The position numbers and the translations under genes were made by a program. A stretch of DNA of 6,480 nucleotides from Thermoplasmata archaeon (GTDB taxonomy: Archaea; Thermoplasmatota; E2; DHVEG-1), in contig QMSS01000079.1 of NCBI GenBank assembly GCA_003649715.1, forward strand, positions 1-6,480, given 5' to 3'. The notes under the pieces were generated by a model that saw only the letters and a program-made list of their open reading frames with translations, was not told where the DNA came from and ran no database searches. Shown in pieces: positions 1 through 5,578 of this stretch (position 1 is its first letter; each line of letters opens with the position of its first letter).

Positions 1-2559
1 ACCTAGTGTATCAGCGGTTTCACCAGATTGTGTTATACCTATCACTAGTGAACTCTGGTTTTTATATCCAAAATAACGGTATTCTGATGAAAGATCAACA
101 GAGGTAGGTATATCTGTCAGTTTTTCGATTATATATTTCCCAACAAAACCAGCGTAGAACGATGTTCCACAAGCCACGATATGAATAGAATCTACACCGT
201 TTTTTAGCAGGTTTTCAACATCTTCGTTAAAAGTTATATCTCTATCAACTTCTGATATGCGTCCTCTTAAAACTTGATGAATGACATCTGGTTGCTCGTA
301 GATTTCCTTAAGCATGAAATGTGGGAAACCTGATTTTTCAGCATCTTTAATGTCCCAGTTTATTAGTTTTTCTTCTTTGGTTATTTTTTTCTTATTTTTA
401 TCATATACATCTATAGAGTTTTTGGTAACAGTACAAATTTCATCATCATCAAGATAGATAACCCTATTTGTGTACTTTAGAAAAGCAGGTATGTCTGATG
501 CTATAAAGTTTTCATTGTCTCCGACACCTATTACTAATGGGCTTTCTTTACGTGCTCCTACTAGTTTATCAGGTTCATCCTTACAGGCTACCACAATGGC
601 ATATGAGCCTTTAACTTTTTTAACTGCTGATAGTACAGCGTCTTCAAGGTTTTGTTTCTTTTTATCATATTTTTCTTCTATAAGATGAGCAAGAACCTCT
701 GTATCAGTATCTGATGTGAATTTATGCCCTTTTTGTTCTAACTTTTGTTTAAGTTGTTTAAAATTTTCTATTACCCCATTGTGAACAACAGCTATGTTTT
801 CTTTACAATCTGTATGTGGGTGAGCATTACTTTTAGTGACATCACCATGTGTAGCCCATCTACTGTTATGCTGGATTACAAGATTACCTATAAAGTTATT
901 GTTATGTTCAACTTCTATGTCCCATACATATTCAACATCTGATTTTATTTTTTCAATATTGAATCTTGCCCAGATAATGTCAGAATATAAATATTGTTTG
1001 ATCATGTTTTTAATCCTTTGATGGTTATTCCCTAGTTTGTCTAAAATCTGTTCTAATTTCAAATCTGTACAGTAGGAATCACCTACGTGATGGTAAGAGA
1101 TACCAGTTTGTTTAAGATAGTTGTTATAAAAATATCTCATTTTATATGGAAACGAGGTGAAACGAAAATTTAAGTTCTTACTTTTCTTTAATATTTCGTT
1201 TAATTTTTCTTCTTTGTCTTTTGCTGTGAAACCTATGCAGCGTTTGAATATTTTTAAAGATTTTTTATCATTTATGTGTAGTCTATAAGTATTGCTCCAT
1301 TTACCTCTGTTTTCTATATAGAATGTTGCTAGTATTCCAAGTTTTAGAAGCAAAAACTGTATTTTTTCCATTAATGCTTTATTTGTCGTAGTAATACAAA
1401 CCTGTCTTGCTTTTAGAGAAACAAAACCTTCTGCATCATATATACCTTTTAAAAAATGAGATATTTGTTTTTTAGATACTTCAAATATAAAATCTGGTAT
1501 TTCCTCTTCACCTGTTTTTCTGAATAAAACTGGAATGTTCTTCCTAAACCAATCAACAAGATATTTACTATTTATATCAAGAACATAATAGTTTTTTCTT
1601 TTACGAATATTACCTTCTAGATTGAACACTATCTTGAAAAGTTTGTTATATTTGTCTAAAATTTCTTTTCTTGCATCCTTAAATCTTATACATCGATTCG
1701 AATGGAAGAAACCATCCCCTATAAAGTATCCAATAATTTGAGCGAGCTCATCCGTTGGCTTAGATGGAAAAAAAACTGGGTTTATATAAGTAAGCTCTGC
1801 ATTGTCTCTGATCTTTAAATCATCATAAATATTCTCTAGCTTCCTCAATCTTTGATCTTCTATAGAGTTTCTTTCTCCTCTTTCTATTCTACCAAGATAT
1901 TTCTCAGGTATACCAGTTTTTTTCTCTACTTCTTTTCTGGTAAGGTTGTTTTTTATCCTTAGTTCTCTCAGTTTTTTACGTAACTTAGGACTCAATTTAT
2001 AATGTCGTTCTACAGGTACATTATGAAAACGTTTAATACTACCAGAGGGATGATGCAGGAGTATTCTAGGGACTGCTATAAGCTCATCACCAGTAAGATC
2101 ACTTATCTTTTTTTCTTTTATTCCTTCCCCTTCAGTTATAAAAACTCTGTGTTCACCAGTGGCTTTAAACTCTGAAAAAGAAGTTTTTATTTTAAAAAGA
2201 TACTCCGGGGATTTATGTTTCATTAACTTCTGATTTTTTCCGTTTTCTAACTTTTTATTATTAAAGTTTATAGACAAAACTTTTTGATCGCCTAACTCAG
2301 ATATTCGAGAAAGTCTGCCATCGGCAGTACAGACAAGAGTTTCAGGATGTAAACAATGTCCAACACCGATATAACCTTTCAAAGTAGGTATCTTTTTTTC
2401 TAATTCAGTTACCTCACCAACTTCCTTGAAAACCTGTAATTTTTTTCCTATTACTCCTATCCCAGCCGAATCATAACCTCGGTATTCAAGTCTTTTTAGA
2501 CCATCAAGTAATACTTCGCTTGTATTTCTAAAACCAATGTAACCAATTATCCCACACAC
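1..2559 (-). CDS. glmS: Glutamine-fructose-6-phosphate aminotransferase (isomerizing), intein-containing, 3'-truncated by window edge
   Basis: GlmS makes glucosamine-6-phosphate from fructose-6-phosphate and glutamine, the first step to UDP-GlcNAc, in the cytoplasm. The minus-strand frame is open for 853 codons from a GTG at 2559 to the window edge. The first residues are MCGIIGYIG; Cys2 is the N-terminal nucleophile of class II glutaminases. LEYRGYDSAG follows at about 24-33. After GVGH (residues 65-68) a 497-residue intein intervenes, and the host protein resumes with SRWATHG, the glutamine-binding motif. Next come HNGVIENF, SDTDTEVLAH and KGSYAIV of the glutaminase domain, then the first SIS domain with ACGTSFYAG, SSEYRY and ITQSGETADT. 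Excluding the intein, 356 host residues are visible of about 600 usual, so most of the second SIS domain lies outside. The gene starts 2 nt after the upstream nucleotidyltransferase stop, with an SD inside that gene's end, so it is co-transcribed. Identity is very secure; activity requires protein splicing. Confidence 0.97.
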   Translation of the reverse strand, partial: MCGIIGYIGFRNTSEVLLDGLKRLEYRGYDSAGIGVIGKKLQVFKEVGEVTELEKKIPTLKGYIGVGHCLHPETLVCTADGRLSRISELGDQKVLSINFNNKKLENGKNQKLMKHKSPEYLFKIKTSFSEFKATGEHRVFITEGEGIKEKKISDLTGDELIAVPRILLHHPSGSIKRFHNVPVERHYKLSPKLRKKLRELRIKNNLTRKEVEKKTGIPEKYLGRIERGERNSIEDQRLRKLENIYDDLKIRDNAELTYINPVFFPSKPTDELAQIIGYFIGDGFFHSNRCIRFKDARKEILDKYNKLFKIVFNLEGNIRKRKNYYVLDINSKYLVDWFRKNIPVLFRKTGEEEIPDFIFEVSKKQISHFLKGIYDAEGFVSLKARQVCITTTNKALMEKIQFLLLKLGILATFYIENRGKWSNTYRLHINDKKSLKIFKRCIGFTAKDKEEKLNEILKKSKNLNFRFTSFPYKMRYFYNNYLKQTGISYHHVGDSYCTDLKLEQILDKLGNNHQRIKNMIKQYLYSDIIWARFNIEKIKSDVEYVWDIEVEHNNNFIGNLVIQHNSRWATHGDVTKSNAHPHTDCKENIAVVHNGVIENFKQLKQKLEQKGHKFTSDTDTEVLAHLIEEKYDKKKQNLEDAVLSAVKKVKGSYAIVVACKDEPDKLVGARKESPLVIGVGDNENFIASDIPAFLKYTNRVIYLDDDEICTVTKNSIDVYDKNKKKITKEEKLINWDIKDAEKSGFPHFMLKEIYEQPDVIHQVLRGRISEVDRDITFNEDVENLLKNGVDSIHIVACGTSFYAGFVGKYIIEKLTDIPTSVDLSSEYRYFGYKNQSSLVIGITQSGETADTLG
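865..2355 (-). mobile_element. Intein with LAGLIDADG homing endonuclease inside GlmS (497 residues)
   Basis: This in-frame intervening protein element interrupts GlmS between His68 and Ser69 of the host. The N-terminal splice block is CLHPETLV (Cys1). Block B is ATGEH with the TxxH pattern at 66-69. The C-terminal blocks are VWDIEVEHNNNFIGN (477-491) and LVIQHN, ending His496-Asn497, followed by Ser as +1 nucleophile. All residues needed for standard class 1 splicing are present. Between the splice blocks lie an HTH at about 122-180 and a homing endonuclease with two LAGLIDADG motifs, IIGYFIGDG (207-215) and LKGIYDAEG (302-310). The metal-binding acidic positions, Asp214 and Glu309, are both kept. 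Nothing is truncated or frameshifted, so splicing and nuclease functions both look intact. An intein in the same enzyme is known from Methanocaldococcus jannaschii (GF-6P intein) and is of similar size. Whether the insertion site is identical needs an alignment. Confidence 0.95.
1816..1992 (-). other. Cro/C1 (XRE)-like helix-turn-helix segment within the GlmS intein
   Basis: Intein residues about 122-180 read as a lambda-repressor-like HTH: a basic first helix (LRKKLRELRIKNN), LTRKEVEKKTGI as helices 2 and turn, PEKYLGRIERGERN as recognition helix and following turn, and a final helix RLRKLENIYDDL. The pattern LTRxEVxxxTGIxxxYLxxIERGxR is typical of XRE proteins. It sits between splicing block B and the first LAGLIDADG motif. 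I infer that it helps the endonuclease recognise its target; a stand-alone regulator is excluded because it has no separate start and is continuous with the intein. Confidence 0.85.
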
Positions 2560-2561
2560 TT

Positions 2562-3746
2562 TTACATCACTTCAGTGTTGCTAGGAATATTTTTTCTTAT
2601 TCTTTTCATAGATGTTATTTTACATTTTCTACCGATTATGACACCAGGATCTACAACAACATGACTCCCAATTCTGCAATCCTCTCCTATCATTGCTCCT
2701 ATGTTGTTTATTTTTTTGAATTCCCCCTCGATTTCTATTATGTTTTCACCTGATGTACTAGAAAAATTATTTTCTATTATGTTTCCTCTTGCAATTATTG
2801 AATTTACTAAAAACGAGTTTGATCCAATATGTGTATCATTCATTATCACACTATTTCTTATCTCTGAGAAAGGATGTATAACAGAGTTGTTACCAATGGT
2901 TGTAGAGGGGAAAATACAAACATTTGGTCCTATTTCGCAGCTTTCACCTATTATTACTGGTCCGGTGATGTAGCATCCAGAATATATCCTTGTATTTTCT
3001 CCTATTGAAACATGCCCCCTAATTACAACATTTTTCTCTATGGTTCCTCCTATACCTGCTGGTACGTTTTGAACCATCATTTCATTGACCTCGAGTAGAT
3101 CCCAGGGATATACCACGTCCATCCACAGGTCCGCAAAAAGAGTTTTTATCCTGCATCCCTTATCTAGTAGTGATTGTACAACTGATGTGAGATCATAGAT
3201 TCCTTGAGATGCATGTTTTTCCAGTTCTTGGAATATAGACTTTGGAAACCTGTATATACCGGTGGATATGAACCTTCCTGTTTCATCCCTTGGTTTTTCT
3301 ACTATTCTACTAAGCATATCTTTTTCTATAAAAACTACGCCATATTGAGATGGATATGGATGTTCCTTAATAAGCATAGACATCTCTGCTTTTTCTTCTA
3401 TCATTCTTGAGATACTTTTCTGATCAACAATGTTGTCGCCAGCTAGTATGATGAAATCCTTTTTCACATGTTTTTTAGCCTGCAGCAATGCATGTGCAGT
3501 GCCAAGTTGTTTATCCTGCACAACATATGTTATGCCGTGATGTTCTCTAAAATAATCCAGTATAACCTCTTTCTGATAGCCTACAACCAATACAATCCTT
3601 TCTATACCCGCTTTTTTAACTGCATCCACAACATGTTCCAATATAGGTTTATTGGCAACTGGGAGCATAACCTTAGGCATCGTCTCAGTAAAAGGGCTTA
3701 GTCTTTTTCCCTCACCCGCTGCAAGTATAACTGCTACTCTACACAT
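2562..3746 (-). CDS. glmU: Bifunctional sugar-1-phosphate nucleotidyltransferase/acetyltransferase (archaeal GlmU-type)
   Basis: This 394-residue protein most likely converts glucosamine-1-phosphate to UDP-GlcNAc (acetyl transfer, then uridylyl transfer). The N-terminal Rossmann-like nucleotidyltransferase domain spans about 4-230: VILAAGEGKRL (6-16), the P24-K25 pair, QLGTAHAL (80-87) for base and sugar contacts, and AGDNIV (102-107) with the metal-binding Asp104. EKPRD near 150 fits the sugar-binding loop. The C-terminal part, about 235-390, is a left-handed beta-helix of hexapeptide repeats (for example VVIRGHVSIGENTRIYSG and AMIGEDCRIGSHVVVDPGVIIG). This layout matches archaeal two-domain enzymes such as Sulfolobus tokodaii ST0452. 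ATG at 3746 is chosen because the domain begins immediately. It leads an operon with glmS 2 nt downstream, which strongly supports the amino-sugar role. A glucose-1-phosphate thymidylyltransferase-like specificity cannot be excluded from motifs alone. Confidence 0.88.
   Translation of the reverse strand: MCRVAVILAAGEGKRLSPFTETMPKVMLPVANKPILEHVVDAVKKAGIERIVLVVGYQKEVILDYFREHHGITYVVQDKQLGTAHALLQAKKHVKKDFIILAGDNIVDQKSISRMIEEKAEMSMLIKEHPYPSQYGVVFIEKDMLSRIVEKPRDETGRFISTGIYRFPKSIFQELEKHASQGIYDLTSVVQSLLDKGCRIKTLFADLWMDVVYPWDLLEVNEMMVQNVPAGIGGTIEKNVVIRGHVSIGENTRIYSGCYITGPVIIGESCEIGPNVCIFPSTTIGNNSVIHPFSEIRNSVIMNDTHIGSNSFLVNSIIARGNIIENNFSSTSGENIIEIEGEFKKINNIGAMIGEDCRIGSHVVVDPGVIIGRKCKITSMKRIRKNIPSNTEVM
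2566..2573 (-). promoter_or_regulatory. Shine-Dalgarno site for glmS
   Basis: On the minus strand GAAGTGAT lies 6 nt before the GTG at 2559 and matches the archaeal anti-SD complement GGAGGTGAT at 7 of 8 positions. It lies within the last codons and stop region of the upstream nucleotidyltransferase gene. It supports the GTG start and translation from an internal position of a shared mRNA. Confidence 0.7.
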
Positions 3747-3766
3747 TTTATATTCACAAAAGAGAA

Positions 3767-3773
3767 CTATAAT
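3767..3773 (-). promoter_or_regulatory. Candidate TATA box of the glmU-glmS operon
   Basis: On the minus strand ATTATAG is centred about 24 nt before the ATG at 3746, after a purine-rich stretch (AGATAAAGATGC) that could hold a BRE. There is no clear SD between it and the ATG. The spacing suggests initiation at or very near the start codon, that is, a leaderless or short-leader mRNA. This is motif reading only. Confidence 0.4.
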
Positions 3774-3805
3774 GCATCTTTATCTATTTCTCTTTTCTTT
3801 TTTCT

Positions 3806-3812
3806 AAAAAAA
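3806..3812 (-). terminator. Minus-strand T7 tract, possible archaeal oligo-T terminator
   Basis: The minus strand reads AAAAAATGTTTTTTTAG, with seven consecutive T between the candidate RNA (3871-3950) and the promoter of the glmU-glmS operon. Archaeal RNA polymerase terminates at such U-runs. It could end the candidate RNA or block read-through into the operon. The plus strand is also T-rich just to the right (3814-3835), so direction is not certain. Confidence 0.35.
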
Positions 3813-3870
3813 CATTTTTTGGTTTTTAGCTTTTTGTTCTCAAAATTGTGGGGAATTTATGGTAATATTA

Positions 3871-3950
3871 GGGAGCAGATGTTTTTTGAAATTGTGTCTG
3901 TCTGCTAGTGGGGATGCTCAAACTTTGACCCATCTACTGCTTTCACTCCC
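3871..3950 (-). ncRNA. Candidate small structured RNA, about 80 nt, unknown type
   Basis: The block is bounded by complementary ends: GGGAG (3871-3875) with CTCCC (3946-3950), AGATG (3877-3881) with CATCT (3931-3935), and outside these TAATATT (3863-3869) with AATATTA (3956-3962). An inner hairpin is possible: GATG (3913-3916) with CATC (3931-3934), which competes with the previous pair, enclosing TCAAACTTTGA. It is visibly richer in G and C than its surroundings. On the minus strand a TATA-like AAATAAATAGA at about 3971-3981 would place transcription start near 3949, at the first G of the stem, and a T7 tract lies downstream. It does not fit tRNA, 5S rRNA or a C/D-box guide. Strand and even expression are inferred. 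Confidence 0.3.
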
Positions 3951-3970
3951 TGAGAAATATTAGAAACATG

Positions 3971-3982
3971 TCTATTTATTTG
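3971..3982 (-). promoter_or_regulatory. Candidate TATA element for the structured RNA
   Basis: On the minus strand CAAATAAATAGA is centred near 3976, about 27 nt before the GGGAG end of the inverted-repeat block at 3950. The distance matches archaeal TATA-to-start spacing. The surroundings are A/T-rich, so chance occurrence is easy. Confidence 0.25.
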
Positions 3983-4122
3983 CTTTCTCTCACAAAAAAT
4001 AAATTTTGATATTGTTGGAATGACTATAATCATTATCCTCCCATTTAATAGCAATTTAACCAATTTGATGTAGCTGCATCTTGAAAAAACTATGATGATG
4101 TTTTTTGGTTGATAGCTAAACT

Positions 4123-4140
4123 ATGCTTGCATGCAATCAT
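4123..4140. repeat. 18-bp palindrome with a perfect 10-bp core
   Basis: The core TTGCATGCAA (4127-4136) is a perfect palindrome. It extends to ATG...CAT arms (4123-4125 and 4138-4140), with one mismatched pair at 4126/4137. It lies about 30 bp beyond the stop of the zinc-ribbon gene. It could be a regulator-binding site or part of a 3' end structure; no function is assigned. Confidence 0.45.
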
Positions 4141-4152
4141 TTGAATGTTCCT

Positions 4153-4166
4153 AAAAATTGATTTTT
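4153..4166 (-). terminator. Weak A/T inverted repeat with T-run after the zinc-ribbon gene
   Basis: AAAAAT (4153-4158) and ATTTTT (4161-4166) form an inverted repeat beginning 2 nt after the minus-strand stop (4168-4170). On the minus strand it ends in five T, consistent with archaeal oligo-T termination. The stem is pure A/T and weak. Confidence 0.35.
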
Positions 4167-4167
4167 C

Positions 4168-4575
4168 TTATCCTATTACCTGTACAACCTGTTTATCTAC
4201 TATTAGGAACTCTACTAGTTCACCTGTCTTCTTTAGTTCCTTCAACAGATCGTAGCTTAGAATATGTTTGTATTTTGATAAAACCCGACTTCCACTTGGA
4301 GACCAGCTTCCAATCTCTACATGCTCAGCATCAAAATCTTTTATACTACCTAGTATTGTAAATGATTCTGCTTCTACCTTGAATGAGCATGAGTTACATT
4401 CGACAACTGTTCTATATGGAACATATGCGTTTTCGATATCTTGAACTGGTTCTATCTGTACTATTGTCATAGATCCTCCACATTGTGGGCAGATCATAGG
4501 TTCACCAGTTTTTTTCCACATGTCAATCAAGATTCTCATATTTTTTTTATAACTTGTTCCGTAGAAATCAGTCAT
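4168..4575 (-). CDS. Small zinc-ribbon protein of unknown function
   Basis: This 135-residue protein is not one I can name. It has an N-terminal basic segment (about 1-26, including a helix-like RILIDMWKK), then a zinc-binding four-cysteine set: CPQC at 29-32 and CNSC at 60-63, separated by a 27-residue arm. That spacing suits a zinc-ribbon fold with two knuckles. The remaining part (64-135) mixes beta strands and a helix (SYDLLKELKKTGELVEFLIVD) and has no signal peptide or membrane segment, so the protein is probably cytoplasmic. The ATG at 4575 lacks an SD and has a TATA-like element 27 nt upstream, which supports this start as leaderless. It is transcribed alone. Single zinc ribbons of this kind in archaea may act in transcription, RNA or protein contacts, but nothing here decides among those. 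Confidence 0.8.
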   Translation of the reverse strand: MTDFYGTSYKKNMRILIDMWKKTGEPMICPQCGGSMTIVQIEPVQDIENAYVPYRTVVECNSCSFKVEAESFTILGSIKDFDAEHVEIGSWSPSGSRVLSKYKHILSYDLLKELKKTGELVEFLIVDKQVVQVIG

Positions 4576-4597
4576 AATAATTTATACATACTTCTAA

Positions 4598-4606
4598 CAT
4601 AAATAG
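4598..4606 (-). promoter_or_regulatory. TATA element of the zinc-ribbon gene (leaderless promoter)
   Basis: On the minus strand CTATTTATG is centred at 4602, 27 nt from the A of the ATG at 4575, with an A-rich CCAAAA before it. That is the canonical archaeal distance from TATA to transcription start, and no SD lies between. The mRNA therefore probably begins at the start codon. Confidence 0.5.
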
Positions 4607-4688
4607 TTTTGGAATAAAAAAGAGGTTTTTTTAGATCAAGATTTTTTTGACAGACTGCAGAAAATGTTTTCATAGGAGGATGTGGCAC

Positions 4689-4707
4689 AGGTGTAGCGGG
4701 GTCACCT
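4689..4707. repeat. Inverted repeat AGGTG-9 nt-CACCT in divergent intergenic region
   Basis: AGGTG (4689-4693) and CACCT (4703-4707) are perfectly complementary around a GC-rich 9-nt spacer (TAGCGGGGT), an isolated GC-rich patch in an A/T-rich stretch. It sits just upstream of the TATA-like TTTTAATAAA of the SAM hydrolase gene, a position where a regulator could bind. No specific regulator is suggested. Confidence 0.35.
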
Positions 4708-4710
4708 AAA

Positions 4711-4720
4711 TTTTAATAAA
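4711..4720 (+). promoter_or_regulatory. Candidate TATA box for the SAM hydrolase gene
   Basis: TTTTAATAAA would place transcription start near 4741, giving a leader of about 37-46 nt. That leader would leave room for the SD-like sequences before the possible start codons. Another A/T-rich candidate at 4728-4736 cannot be excluded. Confidence 0.28.
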
Positions 4721-4775
4721 ACACAATATGTTTAATGTAGTTTTGTTTAGAAAGGGATCAGAAGGATATTTTCAT

Positions 4776-4782
4776 GGGTGAT
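4776..4782 (+). promoter_or_regulatory. SD-like GGGTGAT bearing on the SAM hydrolase start
   Basis: GGTGAT (4777-4782) is an exact match to part of GGAGGTGATC. It overlaps the GTG at 4778 and lies 4 nt before an in-frame TTG at 4787. This favours TTG as the real start, giving a protein beginning MKGIITFLTDFG, close to the family's usual N-terminus. GTG at 4778 could instead use the weaker AAGGAT at 4762-4767. Confidence 0.4.
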
Positions 4783-5578
4783 ATGTTTGAAGGGGATTAT
4801 TACATTTCTTACTGATTTCGGTCTTAAAAGTGGTTATGTTGCTCAGATGAAAGGAGTCGCATCTGGAATAACAGATGCTAGATTGGTTGATATAACACAT
4901 GATATAGCTCCTCATAACATTCGGGAGGGAGCTTTTATCCTGCGGACGGTGGTACCGTATTTTCCAGTTGGGACAGTACATGTAGTTGTTGTAGATCCCG
5001 GTGTTGGAACTAATCGTCGTGGTCTTGTCATAACCACAAAAACTCAGATATTAGTTGGTCCTGACAATGGTGTTTTGATGCCTGCTGCTCATCTCCTAGG
5101 TGATTTTACTGTGTATGAGATCAGTAACAAAAAATATATGTTGGGCTTTGTTTCTAATACATTTCATGGGAGAGATGTTTTTACTCCTGTAGCATCACAT
5201 ATAGTCAATGGCATTCCGTTTGAGGAGATAGGAGATTGTGTAGAGGATTTTGTTGATATGGATTTTGGATGGGGAGATGTTTCTGATAAAATGGCTGTTG
5301 GAAAAATAGTTTATGTTGATAGATTTGGTAATCTTATAACAAACATAGATGGTGGTAGGTTACTTGAGCATCTAGATTATGGTGAGAAAATCATGGTTTT
5401 TGTAGGTAGAAGATCCGAGGAGATGTTTTTTGTAAAATCCTATGGTTTTGTCAAGAAAGGAGATATGCTTGCAACTATTGGGGGTAGTGGTGTCCTTGAA
5501 ATCAGTATAAATCAGGGAAATGCAGCAGAAAAACTAGATGCAAAAGAGGATGATGAAATAAAAATATTGTATAGCTAA
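4778..5578 (+). CDS. S-adenosyl-L-methionine hydrolase (adenosine-forming), DUF62 family
   Basis: Enzymes of this family (SAM hydroxide adenosyltransferases, for example Pyrococcus PH0463) cleave SAM with water-derived hydroxide to adenosine and methionine; relatives are fluorinases and chlorinases. The 266 residues show the full set of motifs. TDFG is at 12-15 and DITHDI at 38-43. VDPGVGTNRRG holds Asp73 and Arg80, and FHGRD holds His130; these match the Asp-Arg-His triad described for the hydroxide enzymes. The arginine and the lack of a halogenase-specific loop argue for hydrolysis. The C-terminal beta-barrel domain contains DRFGNLITNI (about 193-202) and ends normally. No signal peptide is seen, so it is cytoplasmic. 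The start is given as GTG at 4778, but TTG at 4787 may be the true one. It stands alone on the plus strand, and its stop overlaps the stop of the convergent flavin reductase gene. Confidence 0.93.
   Translation: MICLKGIITFLTDFGLKSGYVAQMKGVASGITDARLVDITHDIAPHNIREGAFILRTVVPYFPVGTVHVVVVDPGVGTNRRGLVITTKTQILVGPDNGVLMPAAHLLGDFTVYEISNKKYMLGFVSNTFHGRDVFTPVASHIVNGIPFEEIGDCVEDFVDMDFGWGDVSDKMAVGKIVYVDRFGNLITNIDGGRLLEHLDYGEKIMVFVGRRSEEMFFVKSYGFVKKGDMLATIGGSGVLEISINQGNAAEKLDAKEDDEIKILYS
5575..5578. other. Overlapping convergent stop codons
   Basis: The plus-strand TAA (5576-5578) and the minus-strand TAG (5577-5575) share two bases, so the two coding regions overlap tail to tail by 4 bp with no intergenic space for separate terminators. 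Each mRNA must extend into the antisense of the other gene. Confidence 0.9.

Larger units (their letters stand above)
3747..4167. other. 421-bp gene-free region between the amino-sugar operon and the zinc-ribbon gene
   Basis: No coding frame with recognisable protein character lies here. It holds the TATA-like promoter of the glmU-glmS operon, an oligo-T tract on the minus strand (3806-3812), a block of higher GC content with nested inverted repeats (3863-3962, candidate RNA), a second TATA-like site (3971-3982), an 18-bp imperfect palindrome (4123-4140), and a weak terminator of the zinc-ribbon gene (4153-4166). The rest is A/T-rich without visible structure. Confidence 0.7.

Noticed and set aside
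470..1021. Plus-strand open frames opposite glmS and its intein
   Set aside because: They lie antisense to a strongly recognised coding region and have low-complexity, membrane-like composition typical of shadow frames.
865..2355. Group I intron or inserted stand-alone gene inside glmS
   Set aside because: The insert is in frame at both ends and has complete protein-splicing motifs, so an intein explains it fully.
2701..3701. Plus-strand open frames opposite the nucleotidyltransferase gene
   Set aside because: The minus strand carries clear nucleotidyltransferase and hexapeptide-repeat motifs; the opposite frames show no protein family character.
3871..3950. tRNA-like outline (about 80 nt, complementary ends)
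   Set aside because: Only five end pairs form, there is no T-arm consensus, no D-arm and no plausible anticodon arm in the right position on either strand.
4089..4150. C/D-box guide RNA starting at ATGATGA (4092-4098)
   Set aside because: A box C match is present, but no CTGA box D follows at a suitable distance on the plus strand.
4679..4708. Nine-codon reading frame directly after AGGAGG, suggestive of a leader peptide
   Set aside because: The SD-like sequence abuts the ATG with no spacing, and the frame is too short to distinguish from chance.
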